64,000 bases of DNA from Tenrec ecaudatus (Eukaryota; Chordata; Mammalia; Afrosoricida; Tenrecidae), in NCBI RefSeq assembly GCF_050624435.1, contig NC_134539.1:142448025-142512024 (forward strand). The letters run 5' to 3'. Made by a program: the position numbers and the translations under genes. The notes under the pieces are model-generated. The model worked only from the letters and a program-made list of their open reading frames with translations. It did no database searches and was not told where the DNA came from. Shown in pieces: positions 44,165-55,240 of the stretch; the stretch's first letter is position 1, and every line of letters begins with the position of its first letter.

Positions 44165-45825
44165 TCAATAGAACACAAGTAAATATAACCAACTATAGAT
44201 AATATTATGAAGAATGGGAATTCCAGTACACTTAATTGTACTCATGTAGAACTTGCGAAAGGCAGTCATTTAACAGAATGAGGGGATTCTGTGTAATTTA
44301 AGATCAGGAAAGGTGTGTGTTAGTATTGTATCCTTCCACAATACTCATTAAACCTTATACTAAGCAAATAGTCCAAGAAGCTGGACCATATGAAGAACAC
44401 AGCATCAAGGTTGGCGGAAGTCTTAAAAACAACCTGTGATACGCAGATGGCACAACATTGACTTACTGAAAACAAAGAGATTGAGCATTTACTAATAATT
44501 ATCAGCAAGAATTGTACACCAGTGTTTTTTTAAAAAAGAGCTTCACAAGCGGGCCAATAAACATCATGATAAAGGATGCAGCAGTAGTGAGTTATTTAAT
44601 GTAACTCTTCTGGCTAAAGTCTGTACCTCCCACCAAACGATCTTTCTCTGCATGGGGTTGGTAAGGAGGTAGGGAAAGATACTGATAGGATTCATCTGTG
44701 AGTAATTTCAATGAGGATTCCCTAAAGTACCATTCTGCAACGTATAAAATGAGTCCTGAAAAGAAGTAAGGCTCTCAGTGCCTACAAGAGCCCAAAGTGG
44801 AGCAAGTCCTCTGTATCCTGTGTAGTGAGCCTCTTGGATGCAGATGATAGCTACATCAGAGGAACAACAGCAATCCAGGAGCCATAGCTGGAAGAGAGTA
44901 ATGGACTTCCCAACCCACAGAGCAAGTAAGGCAAGTGCTTTTGTGCAGTAGGCTGGCTTGTGGAGTGGGGTACCTCTGGGCACTTAATATGGGACATTGA
45001 GCTTGTGTCACCCAGAACTGGAGCTGAGTACCTTCAGGCTAAGGTTTACTGGAGTGTGGGGTGCCTCAGGGTACTCTCTCTATTCAGGGAACTAAGTTTG
45101 CTAACTTGCGGAGCTTGAGCTCAGTGCCTTCAGGTTTAGGCTTATAGCAGAGTGGTATGCACCTTTAGGCATTTATTAGCAGACCAGAAAGAACTTTGTA
45201 ACATGGCTGATAAACAACTCAGCTCTGAATATTTCTCATTGGCATTATAACTTAACTTCTTTTTTTAATGTTAACTTAATTAATAAACTCTTTGACCGTG
45301 AATAATTTTGTCCGAGTTCTGTGTAGTCATTGCAATAGATATTAGAACCCCTAAGACAATACAAAGTAGAAAGGATTGAAATTATCAAGGATTTTGTTTT
45401 AGTTGGTTTCACAATCAATGCTCTTAAAGTAGTAGTCAAGAAATCAAGCAGAATCTTATATTTGGCAAATCCGCACAAGAAATTTTTAAAAAGCAAAGAT
45501 GTCACTTTGAAGACTAGGGTATACCTGGCCCAGGCCATGGTATTTTTAATCACCATGTAAAAGTTGGACAGTGAATAAAGAAACCTAGAGAAGAATTGAT
45601 GGATTTGAATTATGGTATCAGAGCATATTGAATATACCATGAAAAGTAGAAGGGCAACGAAAAAGGAAGATCCTCGATAGAATAGACTGACACAAGGGCT
45701 GCAGCAGTGGGCTCAAAACCTGACAACAATTGTGCGGATGGCACAAGACGGAGCAGTGTTCTATTTGTTGAACATGGGGTTGACACGAATCAGTCGACTC
45801 AATGGCACCTAACAACAACAGATCA
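44165..45825 (+). mobile_element. RTE LINE fragment, interrupted by an LTR-like block
   Basis: The 'tgatacgcagatggcacaac' segment near 44440 corresponds to the YADD reverse-transcriptase motif C. The tail part (about 45360-45825) has 'gaaattatcaaggattttgt' and ends in 'ggcacctaacaacaaca'. Between them lies 44575-45358, described separately. Confidence 0.7.
44575..45358 (+). mobile_element. Probable solo LTR inserted in RTE
   Basis: This ~780-bp block is foreign to the RTE. It has repeated 'actcagtgccttcagg'/'gagtaccttcaggct' motifs, a polyadenylation-like 'taataaactctttgaccgtg' at about 45280, and an end like 'agaacccctaagaca', as in gammaretrovirus-type U5. The 5' end and target duplication are not clear, so the limits are approximate. 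No coding region is visible. Confidence 0.45.
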
Positions 45826-45834
45826 GAAGAAAAC

Positions 45835-46140
45835 ATAAATTTGTCCTGGAAAAAGGACAGCTAGAATACTTTTTTAGAAGTGAGGATGGCAATATCTCAT
45901 CTCAAGTACTTTGGACATGACATCAGGAGAGACGAGGCCCTGAAGAAGGACATCACTGCTTGGTCAAGGAGAAAGGCAGTGAAAGAGAGTAAGCCCCTCA
46001 GCGAGATGGAGTGGCACAGCGGTTGCCACAATAGGTGCAAACATAGCAGTTGTGAGAATTACGCAGGACCAGGCAATGTTTTGTTTTGCTGTACATAAAT
46101 GAGGTCACCATTCATTGAAATCAATAATGACATGTAACAA
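45835..46140 (+). repeat. RTE LINE 3' end
   Basis: 'gaatacttttttagaagtga', 'agtactttggacatgacatc' and 'gctgtacataaatgaggtca'. It is tandem to the preceding RTE tail. Confidence 0.7.
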
Positions 46141-46184
46141 TAGTAGCTTTCTTATAAATTTTTGGTTGAGGGGGGTACGTTTTC

Positions 46185-46960
46185 TACCTGTAGGATCAGG
46201 CCATATGCAAAGAAAGATAGTTTTTTTCTTGTGATTTGGATGACTTTTATTTACTTTGTTCTTGCTTAATTGTTCTGGTTAGAACTTCCAGTGTAATGTT
46301 GATTAGCAGTGATGAAATGGGGCATCCTCCTTATGTTCCTGATCTTTGAGGGAAAGTTTTTAATCTTTCACCATTATATGATGTTAACAATGGGCTTGGT
46401 TTCTTGTTTTAATAAATGTCCATTATCGTGTTGAGAAAATTTCCTTCTGTTCCTAGTTTGCTGAGTGTTATTTATTATTTATTTATTTATTAAAGGAAAT
46501 AGAATTTTGTATACCTTTTTTGCATTGATTGGCTGCTAGCAGAAAGGTTGGCAATTTATGTCCACCAGCTGCCCTATGGGCGGAAGATGTGGCAGACTGT
46601 TGCCGTATAGATCAGCCGTCTTGGAAACCCTGTGAGGCAGTTCTGCTCTGTCTTAGAGGGCTGCTGAGCTGGAGTAAACTTAATGGCAGTGGGGTTTAAT
46701 GTGATCATACGTATCCCCCATTCTATTAATTTTAAGGAGTCCTGAAGGTAATCTATATAGTATTTAGGAACCACCAGCAGCAACTTTGGAGAAATACTGG
46801 AAACCCACGGAGGGGGGATGGTGGTGTCGCTGTGAGTCATCCTTGACCCAATGGCAGTTGAGTGTGGTGAACCAACCTTGCAATCCTAGGGGTCACTCAT
46901 TGATTTTTGAGTTTGAGTTTAATATATAAGGTGGTCATCTGAAGACTCATAGTCAGAAAT
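46185..46960 (-). repeat. L1 ORF2-region fragment, antisense, with a SINE
   Basis: 'agtgtaatgttgattagcag', 'gtgatgaaatggggcatcct' and, after the SINE, 'accaaccttgcaatcctagg' are antisense L1. A + SINE occupies about 46525-46860 ('attggctgctagcagaaagg', 'cgctgtgagtcatccttgac'). Confidence 0.65.
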
Positions 46961-47597
46961 TTACATTATATGATCAATTTCATCTTCATTTTAGAGACTA
47001 GAGTGCCCATCTGTCTGTTTGCAGTCATTCTCTGATCTATAATTATGAGACATCTTCCTCTGGTAGTAGTCTGCTCTTTGATATTCTGGGTAGAAAATGA
47101 AAATTCCTATATTGGCAACTGTTCAGTGACAGCTTTTAAAAAGTATAAAGCTGGGGTCTATGGACTTCTTTTTATATCTTCTTGAAAGATATTATAATAC
47201 TTTGGGCAAAGCATTAAGAAAACTGAAGAATAATGTAATGGTGATAATTTATTTCATTATATAATTCTATACAATTTCAGCATTTTCCTATTTTCTGTCT
47301 TCTACAGAGTACATGCATCGTATGATAATAAAACAAATTTTTTCAAGAACTTTTCTAAGTCTCAAAATCTTGTCTGGCTAGCACATACATTTTCTTTTGC
47401 AGGGAACCCTGCAGTAACTTAGATAATATCGGCAGCTGTAGTTTGGTTGGAGTGAGCAGAGTAGAGAAGTAGTAATTCAATTGTAAGTCTGATTGCTATT
47501 TGGATAGACTTCTTAGTTTTGATTTGTGAGATTAAATTCTGACTTGATCAATGGAAAATCTTCAGCTGCTATATCTTTCTCAGAATCTTAAACTGTA
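46961..47597. other. Intron 1, nothing recognised
   Basis: No diagnostic repeat, exon or RNA gene. Confidence 0.3.
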
Positions 47598-47599
47598 TA

Positions 47600-48874
47600 C
47601 GAGGGAGTACCACCCCCCCCCAACCTGATTTTTTTCTCCCAAAGCTATGTATTTAAATTGTTTTACAAAATGACCTTATCACCTTCAAAGTACTCTCCAT
47701 TACACTTAATACATTTGTCAAATCTGTGATTTCATTCTTGGAAGCATTTTTCAAACTCATCTGTTTAGATGGCTGACAGCACCTCCCTTGATTTTTTTTC
47801 CCACCTTTTCTGCATCATCAAATTGCTGTCCTTTAATGTCCCCCTTCATTCTCTGAAACAAAAAGAAGTCCCATGGAGTGAGGTCAGGTGAGTAAGGTAT
47901 GTACGGTGCAGGGAAGAGAGGCATGCTGGGTTTTTTATTTTTGTTGCCAAAAACTGGTACACTGAGATGGCTGTGTAAGCAGGTAATTGCTCTGGTGGCA
48001 AAACCAGTCCCCCGTCTGCCACAAATCGGGCCTTTTTTGTTGTTCACTGTTAACACTATCTTTTCAGAACCTCTAAATAGAAAGCTTGATTAACAGTCTG
48101 ACCTGATGGAACAAACTCCAAATGCACTATACCCCTCACATAAAAAAAACAACAAACAAAAAACAAATGAGCTTTGTCTTAATCTTTGATTTCACTTGAA
48201 CATTTTTGGGTGAGGTGACAATGGCGTTTTCCACTGGCTTGATTGATGTTTGCTTTTGGAGTTGTAAGAATAGCACTGTGTCTCATCACCAGTAATGACC
48301 TTTGAAAAATGCCTGGGTCTCTTCAGAGCTGTTCTTTGAAAAGCATGGCATGTTTCCACTTGAAGCTCTTCTTCCTCGTCAGTCAGAACCCGAGGCACAA
48401 ATTGCGTCATGACTTCTTGTCATTCCCAAATCTTCCATTAAAATTCACTGAACTGAGCTTCAAGATAGTTCAGATAACTAGCCTGCCTGCATTTTGTCAA
48501 CATTTTCATCTGTTTGGGAAGTTGAAGGATGTCCAGAATGAGGTTTGTCATCAGTGGACATTTCACCTTTTTTGAAACAAGAAAATCATTTGTACTCGAG
48601 TTATTCCCATAGCTGTCTTTGTAAGCTGTGTTCAACATCACAACAGTTTCTGTGACATTTTACCAGAGGAGGAAACAAAATTTCACAGTCGCAAGTTCTC
48701 TTAAATTGGCCGTCACAAAAAATGAGATTTGAGTAAAACTGTTTTGACAAAAAATATTCACTGTGACCAGAGAGAACCTTCCCAGGCAACGCCACCAGGT
48801 GCACTAACTCAGAGCTAGTTGCTAGATGATCCCAGTGAAGCTTTTTTCTGGGTGTGTGGGTGTGTATTCCCTCA
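47600..48874 (-). mobile_element. Mariner transposon, family A, full-length-type copy
   Basis: The left end CGAGGGAGTACCACC, preceded by TA (47598-47599), matches the ends of the element at 38522. The right end reads 'tgtattccctca' at 48874, with a decayed TA. The 1275-bp length equals a complete mariner. The transposase lies on the minus strand from about 48640 to 47757 in several broken frames. Confidence 0.85.
47757..48641 (-). pseudogene. Mariner transposase pseudogene (family A, copy 2)
   Basis: Minus-strand frames contain, in order, an N-terminal part, VITGDETQCYSYN (first catalytic Asp in GDE), SSQWKTPLSPHPK, and near 47900 YSPDLTPWDFFLF (third catalytic Asp). The final frame reads to KVGKKIKGGA at 47770. 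Family knowledge: DDD-type cut-and-paste transposase acting on its own inverted repeats. At least two frameshifts or stops separate the parts, so it is inactive. The neighbouring copy at 38522 shares the SSQWKT and SPHPK text, confirming one family. Confidence 0.85.
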
Positions 48875-49089
48875 TGTGTGCATACATTGGGTTAATAGGA
48901 ATGTTGTAAAAGAAATGGGAGTCAGTGGAAAGGGTGGGCCATTTATAGCTATATCGTATTCTTTTCTATTTTTGTGTATTCTTAGTGATAATTCAACTTC
49001 ATTTCTTTAGGTACCCATAGTGTTAATAGTATACCTTTAAGTATACTTTTAATTATCTAAAGTTGAATAGTCTTTTTTTTGTTAATTAA

Positions 49090-49294
49090 AACCAAACTCA
49101 GTGTTATCAAGTCAATTTTGACTCATTGCAACCCTATAGGACAGGACAGAATGGCCCCTGTGGGTTTTTGAGACTTTAAATCGCTACAGGAACAAACAGC
49201 CTCATCTTCCGCTCATGGAGTGTCTGGTGATTTTGAACTGCTGACCTAACAGTTAACAGCACAACATATAACCTACTATGTCACCAGAGTTCCT
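49090..49294 (-). repeat. Afrotherian SINE just upstream of exon 2
   Basis: 'agtcaattttgactcattgc', 'tttgaactgctgacctaaca' and 'ataacctactatgtcaccag'. It ends 120 bases before the splice acceptor. Its complement is purine-rich there, so it does not supply the pyrimidine tract. Confidence 0.8.
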
Positions 49295-49414
49295 TTATTA
49301 TACTACATATTTAAGCATAGTTAATTCTGTATAATGCATTTAAAATTAATTTTAGTGGTAATTTGAATAGATATTAAAAATTTTAATAGTCCCCTCCCAC
49401 ATTTTCTTTTACAG

Positions 49415-49507
49415 TTTTGGTGAGACCGCGTAGCACAGCCATGTTTCGGAATAGTCTCAAGATGCTTCTCACTGGAGGAAAATCAAGTCGCAAAAACAGG
49501 TCGAGTG
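49415..49507 (+). CDS. Exon 2 with start codon of an unidentified host gene
   Basis: A pyrimidine tract ending in 'cttttacag' gives the acceptor, and the exon begins at 49415 with 26 untranslated bases. The first ATG is at 49441 in context 'cacagccATGt' (G at -3). It opens 22 codons, MFRNSLKMLLTGGKSSRKNR then SS, plus one base, before the donor 'gtaagtg' at 49508 (phase 1). The peptide is short and basic, with a hydrophobic patch (LKMLL) and a Ser/Arg/Lys-rich stretch, and no signal peptide. It looks like a conserved vertebrate N-terminus, but I could not assign a name with confidence. Support comes from coincident acceptor, Kozak-compatible start, open frame and donor in otherwise non-coding DNA. 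Downstream exons were not found in the remaining 14.5 kb. Confidence 0.75.
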
Positions 49508-49950
49508 GTAAGTGATGGTGCTACATCTGTTCTTTATAATGTTTTATAAGTAGAAATTATTTTAGGGATATAAATTAATGCTGTAACTATATATATATTT
49601 ACTTATACATGGCTTCTTTAATTTAAAGAAAAAGTTTGTATTTCTATTTGCTGTCATACTCTATCAAAATGTAGGAAAACAGAACACTTACCAGGAATAG
49701 TGAGGTGAAGTTTGTGAGGAAGAAAAATATAAAGGAGATTAATGCTTCAATGAATTATAGACTTATTAAAATCTCTTTAGACTTGAAATCTATATATTTT
49801 TCAGTAGCATGAAATTATTGCAGCCTAAAGCACTCTTTGGGAAATGAGATTATAAAAATGAACCATTTTTATAGATTTGTGAAGATATTTAAGAGAAAAG
49901 TTTTCAGTTTGGATTTTTAGGGTTAAAAAAAAATCCAAAATGGTTTAAGA

Positions 49951-50026
49951 GGGGACTTCAAAGGTTCATGTAAAAATTTCATTACCTTTTACTTCCACTT
50001 TTACATGAATTTTTTTGAAATTTTCT
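49951..50026. repeat. Small palindromic MITE
   Basis: 'ggggacttcaaaggttcatg' at left pairs with 'catgaatttttttgaaattt' at right. It is related to the element at 17711. Confidence 0.5.
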
Positions 50027-50435
50027 TGTATCAACTCTTTTGGGGAAAAATTTAAAAACATTGAAAAAGAACATTCCAAAATGTGTGGTTTTTGTTGATA
50101 GACTTATAATGGATAGCAGACTTAGGGTATTATTTATAATCATTTTGATTTTCTATTTTTCTGTATTTTTACATGTTTACATTGATAGTATATTCATAAT
50201 CATTCATGTAAAATATATTGTGCAATCCTTATGATTTTTATTTTATTATGATTTAGTATTTAAAAGTATGCTTGTAAATTTTCAAACAGTTGATTGTTTT
50301 CTGGTTATCTTACTATTTTTTGATATCTAGCTTATTTGTGCTCATCAGAGAACCTATTTTGTGTTATTTTATTCTTTTGATATCTGTTGTGATTTGCTTT
50401 TGTCAGCTAAGCTATAATGGTCAGTTCTGATCATT

Positions 50436-51177
50436 TAATTTTAAAAATCATTTTATTTGAGGCTTACGTAATTCTTATTAACACAATCCATACATCCATC
50501 AATTGTGTAAAGCACATTTGTACATTTGTTGCCATCATTATTCTCAAAACATTTGCTTTCTACTTGAGCCCTTGGTATCAGCTCATTATTATTTTGTCAT
50601 ATCTTACACTGTCTGACATCTCCCTTCACCCACTTTTCTGTTGTCCATCCCTCAGGGAGAAGGTTATATGTAGATCCTTGTAATTGGTTTCCCCTTTCCA
50701 CTCTACCTACTCTCCACCTTCCCAGTATCGCCACTCTCACCACTGGTCCTGAATGGTTCATCTGCCCTGAATTCCTTTGTTTCCAGTTCCTATCTGTACC
50801 AGTGTACATCCTCTGGTTTAGCCAGATTTGTAAGGTAGAATTGGGATCATGATTGTGGGGGGAGGCGGGGAGGAAGCATTTAAGAAATAGAGGAAAGTTA
50901 TATATTTCATCGGGTGCTACACTGCACCCTGGCTCGTCTCTTCTCGCAACCCTTCTGTAAGGGGATGTCCAGTTGCCTACAGATGGGTCTTAGGTCTCCA
51001 ATCTGCACTCCCCCTAATTCACAATGATATGATTTTTTTTATTATTTGATGCCTGATCCCTGATCCCTTCGACACCTCGTGTTCACACAGGCTGGTGTGC
51101 GTCTTCCATGTGGGCTTTGTTGCTTCTGAGCTGGATGGCCGCTTGTTTGCCTTCAAGCCTTTAAGACCCCAGGTGCT
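50436..51177 (-). mobile_element. Tenrec-type LINE 3' region, antisense
   Basis: 'atcattttatttgaggctta' at left through 'tcaagcctttaagaccccag' at right, with the single internal-unit form truncated inside the unit. The target duplication may be tctgat on both sides, but is short. Confidence 0.8.
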
Positions 51178-51505
51178 CTGATAACTATTTTTAATGCATT
51201 GGAAAATGATGGATATTTTGCAGTGATTGGGTGCAGTGTAGGTCAGTTTTTTAATAATGTTGCTCCAGTAGTTGATTTCCATTTTAAAAATTACTGAAAG
51301 AATTGTGATTAAAATCTCTGTGATTGTGGATTTATCTCTTTATGTCTTTCTGCTGTTGCTTTATATCTTATTGCCACATATAGTATATACCCCACAATAT
51401 ATTCGGTTACTCTTGCTTTAAACTGTATTTATTAAATATCTTTTATGTTTATTAATATATGAAGGGGTTTCAAAAAGTTTGTGGGAGCATTCCAATGATC
51501 TCTTA

Positions 51506-51508
<3 letters not shown>

Positions 51509-51559
<51 letters not shown>
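51509..51559. repeat. (AT)n microsatellite
   Basis: About 25 uninterrupted AT units, likely length-polymorphic and able to form cruciforms. It lies next to a half copy of the palindromic MITE ('gaaggggtttcaaaaagttt'). Confidence 0.95.
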
Positions 51560-51562
<3 letters not shown>

Positions 51563-51599
51563 TATTTATGGTGAATTATGTGGGGATTTACATTTCAGA

Positions 51600-54395
51600 T
51601 AATTTTTTTATTCAACAATTTAAACTGGTTAATACTCTCAATAGTTTCCCTGCCCCTCCTTTTTTCTCTTCTCCCTCTTATAGAATATTATTTTTCCACT
51701 TCACCCATGTTAACACCTGTCTACTTCTAACCCATAGGCCCTCAAACTTATTTGGCTTACCAGCCCCTTTTCAGAAACAAACAAACAAAACATTACTGGC
51801 AAAATTAAACACATTTGTACAATAGCCCTAATGATGGATGGAGTATAGGTATCTGCTTTTGCAGATGCCTATAGATAGCTCCAGTGACCCTCCCCCCTTC
51901 CAGGAGGTGGTATCCCTCACTGTCAGAAGCATAATTCTCTAGTTTGTTGATTTCCCTTCCACTCCTATCTCATAACCTTCAAAGCCTGTTTGTTTTGGTA
52001 TGTAAAACCCTTATCTTAATTTTTTTCTTTTATAAAAATTTTCCTTTTGTTAACTGAAAGGAATTACTGAAACCAAAGTGAAGGCTGAACATGGTAGTGG
52101 GACAGGAGGAAAGCGTAAGGAAATAGAGGAGAGGAGTCGGAGGCAAAGGGCACACATACAAGCCTAAATACAGACATGTACATATGTAAATATATTTATG
52201 ATTATGGGGGAAATAGACCTATATGCATATATTTATAGGTTCAGTAGTGGGGTAACAGGTGGACATTGGGCCTCCTCACGTACATTCCCTCAATACAAGA
52301 GCACCTTGCTCAGCTAAACGGTCATTCCATGATACCCACCTTCCCAACATGATCGCTGAAGACAGACGTGTACATAAGCAAACGTGGTGAAGAAAGCTGA
52401 CAGTGCCCGGCTATCAAAAAGATATAGCATCTGGGGTCTTAAAGGCTTGAAGGCAAGCAAACGGCCATCTTCTTGGAAGCAAGAAAGCCCACAGAGAAGA
52501 AGCACACAAGCCTAAGTGTACACGAGGTGTTGAAGGGATCAGGTAGCAGACACCAAAGAACAAAAACCATCATTGTGTGATCACCTTCCCCACATAAACA
52601 CTGAAGACAAATGTGTGCACAAGTAAGTGTGGTGAAGAAGGCTGATGGTGCCCGGCTATTGAGAGATATAGCGTCTGGGGACTCAAAGGCTTGAAAGTAA
52701 ACAAGCGGCCATCTAGCCCAGAAGCAACAAAGCCCACATGGAAGCAGCTCACCAACATGTGTGATCATGAAGGGCCGAGGGGACCAGGTTTCAAGCAACA
52801 AAGATGGGGGGCAGAAATCATATCATCGTGAATGAGGGGAGTGCATGATGGGGACCCAATGCCCATCTTTAGACAACTGGACATTCCTTAAAGAGGGGTA
52901 GTGGGGAAGAGAAAAGAGTCACTCAGGGTTCAGTGTAGCAATAATGAAACTCACAACCTTCCTCTAGTTCTTAAACACTTCCTCCCCCAACTATCATGAT
53001 CCCAATTCTACCTTACAAACCTGGTTAGACCAGAGGATGCACAGCGGTACAGTTGGGATCTGGAAAAACAGAATCTAGGACAGATGAACTCCTCAGGACC
53101 AACAGTGAGAGTGGCGATACTGTGAGGGAAGGGGGTGTAGAAACAGGGAACCAATCTTGGGGATCTACATATAACCTCTTCTGGGGGATGGGCAACAGGA
53201 AAGTGGGTGAAGGGATTTGTTGGGCAGTGTAAAATAAGGTAAAATAATAATTTATAAATTATTAAGGGTGCATGTGGGAGGGGGGAGTGGGGAGGGACGG
53301 GGAGGGAAAAAAGGAAAATGAGGAACTGATTCCAGAAACCCAAGCAGAAGGCGAATTTTGAGAATGGTGAGGAAACGAATGTATAAGTCTATTTTACACC
53401 ATTGCTGTATATATGGATTGTGATAAGAGTTGTATGAGCCCCAATAACATAATTTTAAAAATAAACACATAATTAAAGAAAAAATTGCCTTTTGTTACTG
53501 ACCGACTTCACTCAGCAATTCTCCAAATCCATCTGTGTTATAAGGTTTTTCATAGTTTTATCATTCTTAAGGGGGATGTGTAATATTTCATTGTGTGCTT
53601 ATACCAAAGTTTATCCATTTTTTCACTGATGAGCGTTAAGGTTGTTTCCATCTTCTTGTTATTGTGAATAGTGATGTGATAAACACGGATGTGCTATGGC
53701 TCTTATTTTTTTACAGTGTATACCAAGTAGAGGGATTAGTGGGTCATATGAAGTGCTATGTGGCAAAGAACAACAACAAAGGAGGTCACCTCACACTTCC
53801 CAACATGAAAAGGATGAAATAAATGCGGAGACAATCTCTTTAACAAACAGTCCTAGTGGAATTAGATTTCCATTTGCAGAGGAATGAAAATGGACCAGTA
53901 CCTCACTCCAAGCACAAAAACACAAGGTGGAACAAAGACCTAAACATAAGGGCTAGGACTTTAAAGATCATCAGGGAAGAAATAAGGACAGATTTAATGG
54001 CCATAATAAACATACTATCAAGCATAAAACACACACAATGCAAAAGACAAAATAGATGACTGGTGTGCATCAAAAGAGTAAAAAGAACCCACAGACTGGA
54101 AAAATAATTTTAGCAATGATATATCACGCAAGGGCCTAATCTCTAAACTCTATAGAAAACATCAATACTTTCACAAGAAATAACAACACATAATCTGATT
54201 TTAAAAATGGGCAGAGGACACAAACAGTTCAATAAGGAAACGTTAAGGCAGGCAACAAACCTATAACAAAATACTCATTATCATTGGCCATTTGAGAGAT
54301 GCAAATCAAAACAACGAGATACTTACTCATACTGGCGTTGATATCAAAGTTTAAAAAAAAATGCTGGAGAGGGTATGGAGAGATTGGAACCACTT
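51600..54395 (-). mobile_element. L1 with inverted internal segment, split by a LINE insertion
   Basis: Antisense L1 3' text runs 51600-52042 and 53501-53755 ('tactattttgt'-type pieces, 'tattgtgaatagtgatgtga'). From 53756 to about 54395 L1 text is in sense ('gatgcaaatcaaaacaacga', 'aaaatgggcagaggacacaa'). This head-to-head switch is typical of twin-primed L1 insertion with 5' inversion. The LINE at 52057-53487 interrupts the antisense part. Confidence 0.7.
52057..53487 (+). mobile_element. Tenrec-type LINE 3' region, duplicated-unit form
   Basis: Starts 'aaaggaattactgaaaccaa' and ends 'gagccccaataacataattt' plus A-rich tail. The flanks are ccttttgttaactg (52043-52056) and ccttttgttactg (53488-53500), a target duplication with a 1-base indel. 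Two direct copies of the internal ~225-base unit are present (about 52360-52560 and 52600-52800), as at 35844, which suggests a subfamily. Confidence 0.85.
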
Positions 54396-54640
54396 GAAGT
54401 ATTTCTTCCCTTTGCCAAAAATCAGTTGTCTGTAAGCTCTCTGTTCTCTTCTATCGGACTTTGTATTGCTGCACCAACACCAGGCTGTTTTGACAACTGT
54501 GGCTGGATAGGAGGTTTTGATGCCAGGAAGGCTGAGCCTCCTGCTTGTTCTTCTGAAGGATTCTTTGCTTATCTTTTTTTTCCCTTTCCACTTAAAGTTG
54601 GTGATTATTGTCTGTATTTCTTTAAAGAGCAATGCTGGAA
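54395..54640 (-). pseudogene. L1 ORF2 fragment
   Basis: The minus frame from 54632 reads LFKEIQTIITNFKWKGKKK and then LSLPGIKTSYPATVVKTAW, the conserved L1 ORF2 region downstream of the reverse transcriptase (the IWKGKK and LSLPDIK-YYKA motifs). A fragment of a retrotransposon polyprotein, without endonuclease or catalytic core. Confidence 0.85.
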
Positions 54641-54689
54641 TCTGTATCTAATTCCATTATCTTTTAATTATATATTCCCATGAAAAATT

Positions 54690-55240
54690 TTGAGCCCCCC
54701 CCATAATATTTACATCCTCTGGTATTCTTTATTCCTTCTTGCAAAATAATGTTTCCCTCTTCAAATGTAGTTGTTATGACAATGAAGTATCTCAGGTTTT
54801 GTCCTTTGAAAATGTTTTTATTTTTGGAGTTTTTTCTTGGTTTAAAATTCTAAATTGACAGCAGTTTCCTTTCACACTTAAAGATACTGTTCTATTGTCT
54901 TTTGACTCACATTGTTTCTGATGAGAAGTTAGCCATCAGTCATGTTTCTGTTTTAAAATATAATATGCCTTATTTTTGTTTGGCTGTTTTATTCCCCTCC
55001 CCACTCCCACTTCCACCTCCACCTCAATCGTGGTTTTCACCTTTTACCTATGATAGACATGTATGATTTTCTTTCCATTACTTGGGTCTGAATGAGATTC
55101 TTGAGTGTGGGTACCTTTGACTAATTTTGGAAAAGTTTGGCCATTGTCTCTTCTGTAACTTACCACTTATTTTTCAAGGACGTCAGTTTGTATATTAGAT
55201 TGTTTGGTATTATTCTTCATGTCTTTCTAATGTATTATTT
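54690..55240 (-). repeat. Old L1-like antisense sequence
   Basis: 'tctgatgagaagttagccat' and nearby text resemble old mammalian L1 in antisense. Limits uncertain. Confidence 0.4.

Larger units (their letters stand above)
11887..49414 (+). other. Inferred intron 1 (about 37.5 kb)
   Basis: Bounded by GTAAGA at 11887 and by a pyrimidine tract plus ACAG ending at 49414. The first ~2.4 kb is repeat-poor. The remainder is packed with transposable elements, listed separately. No other splice-bounded conserved exon was recognised. Confidence 0.55.
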
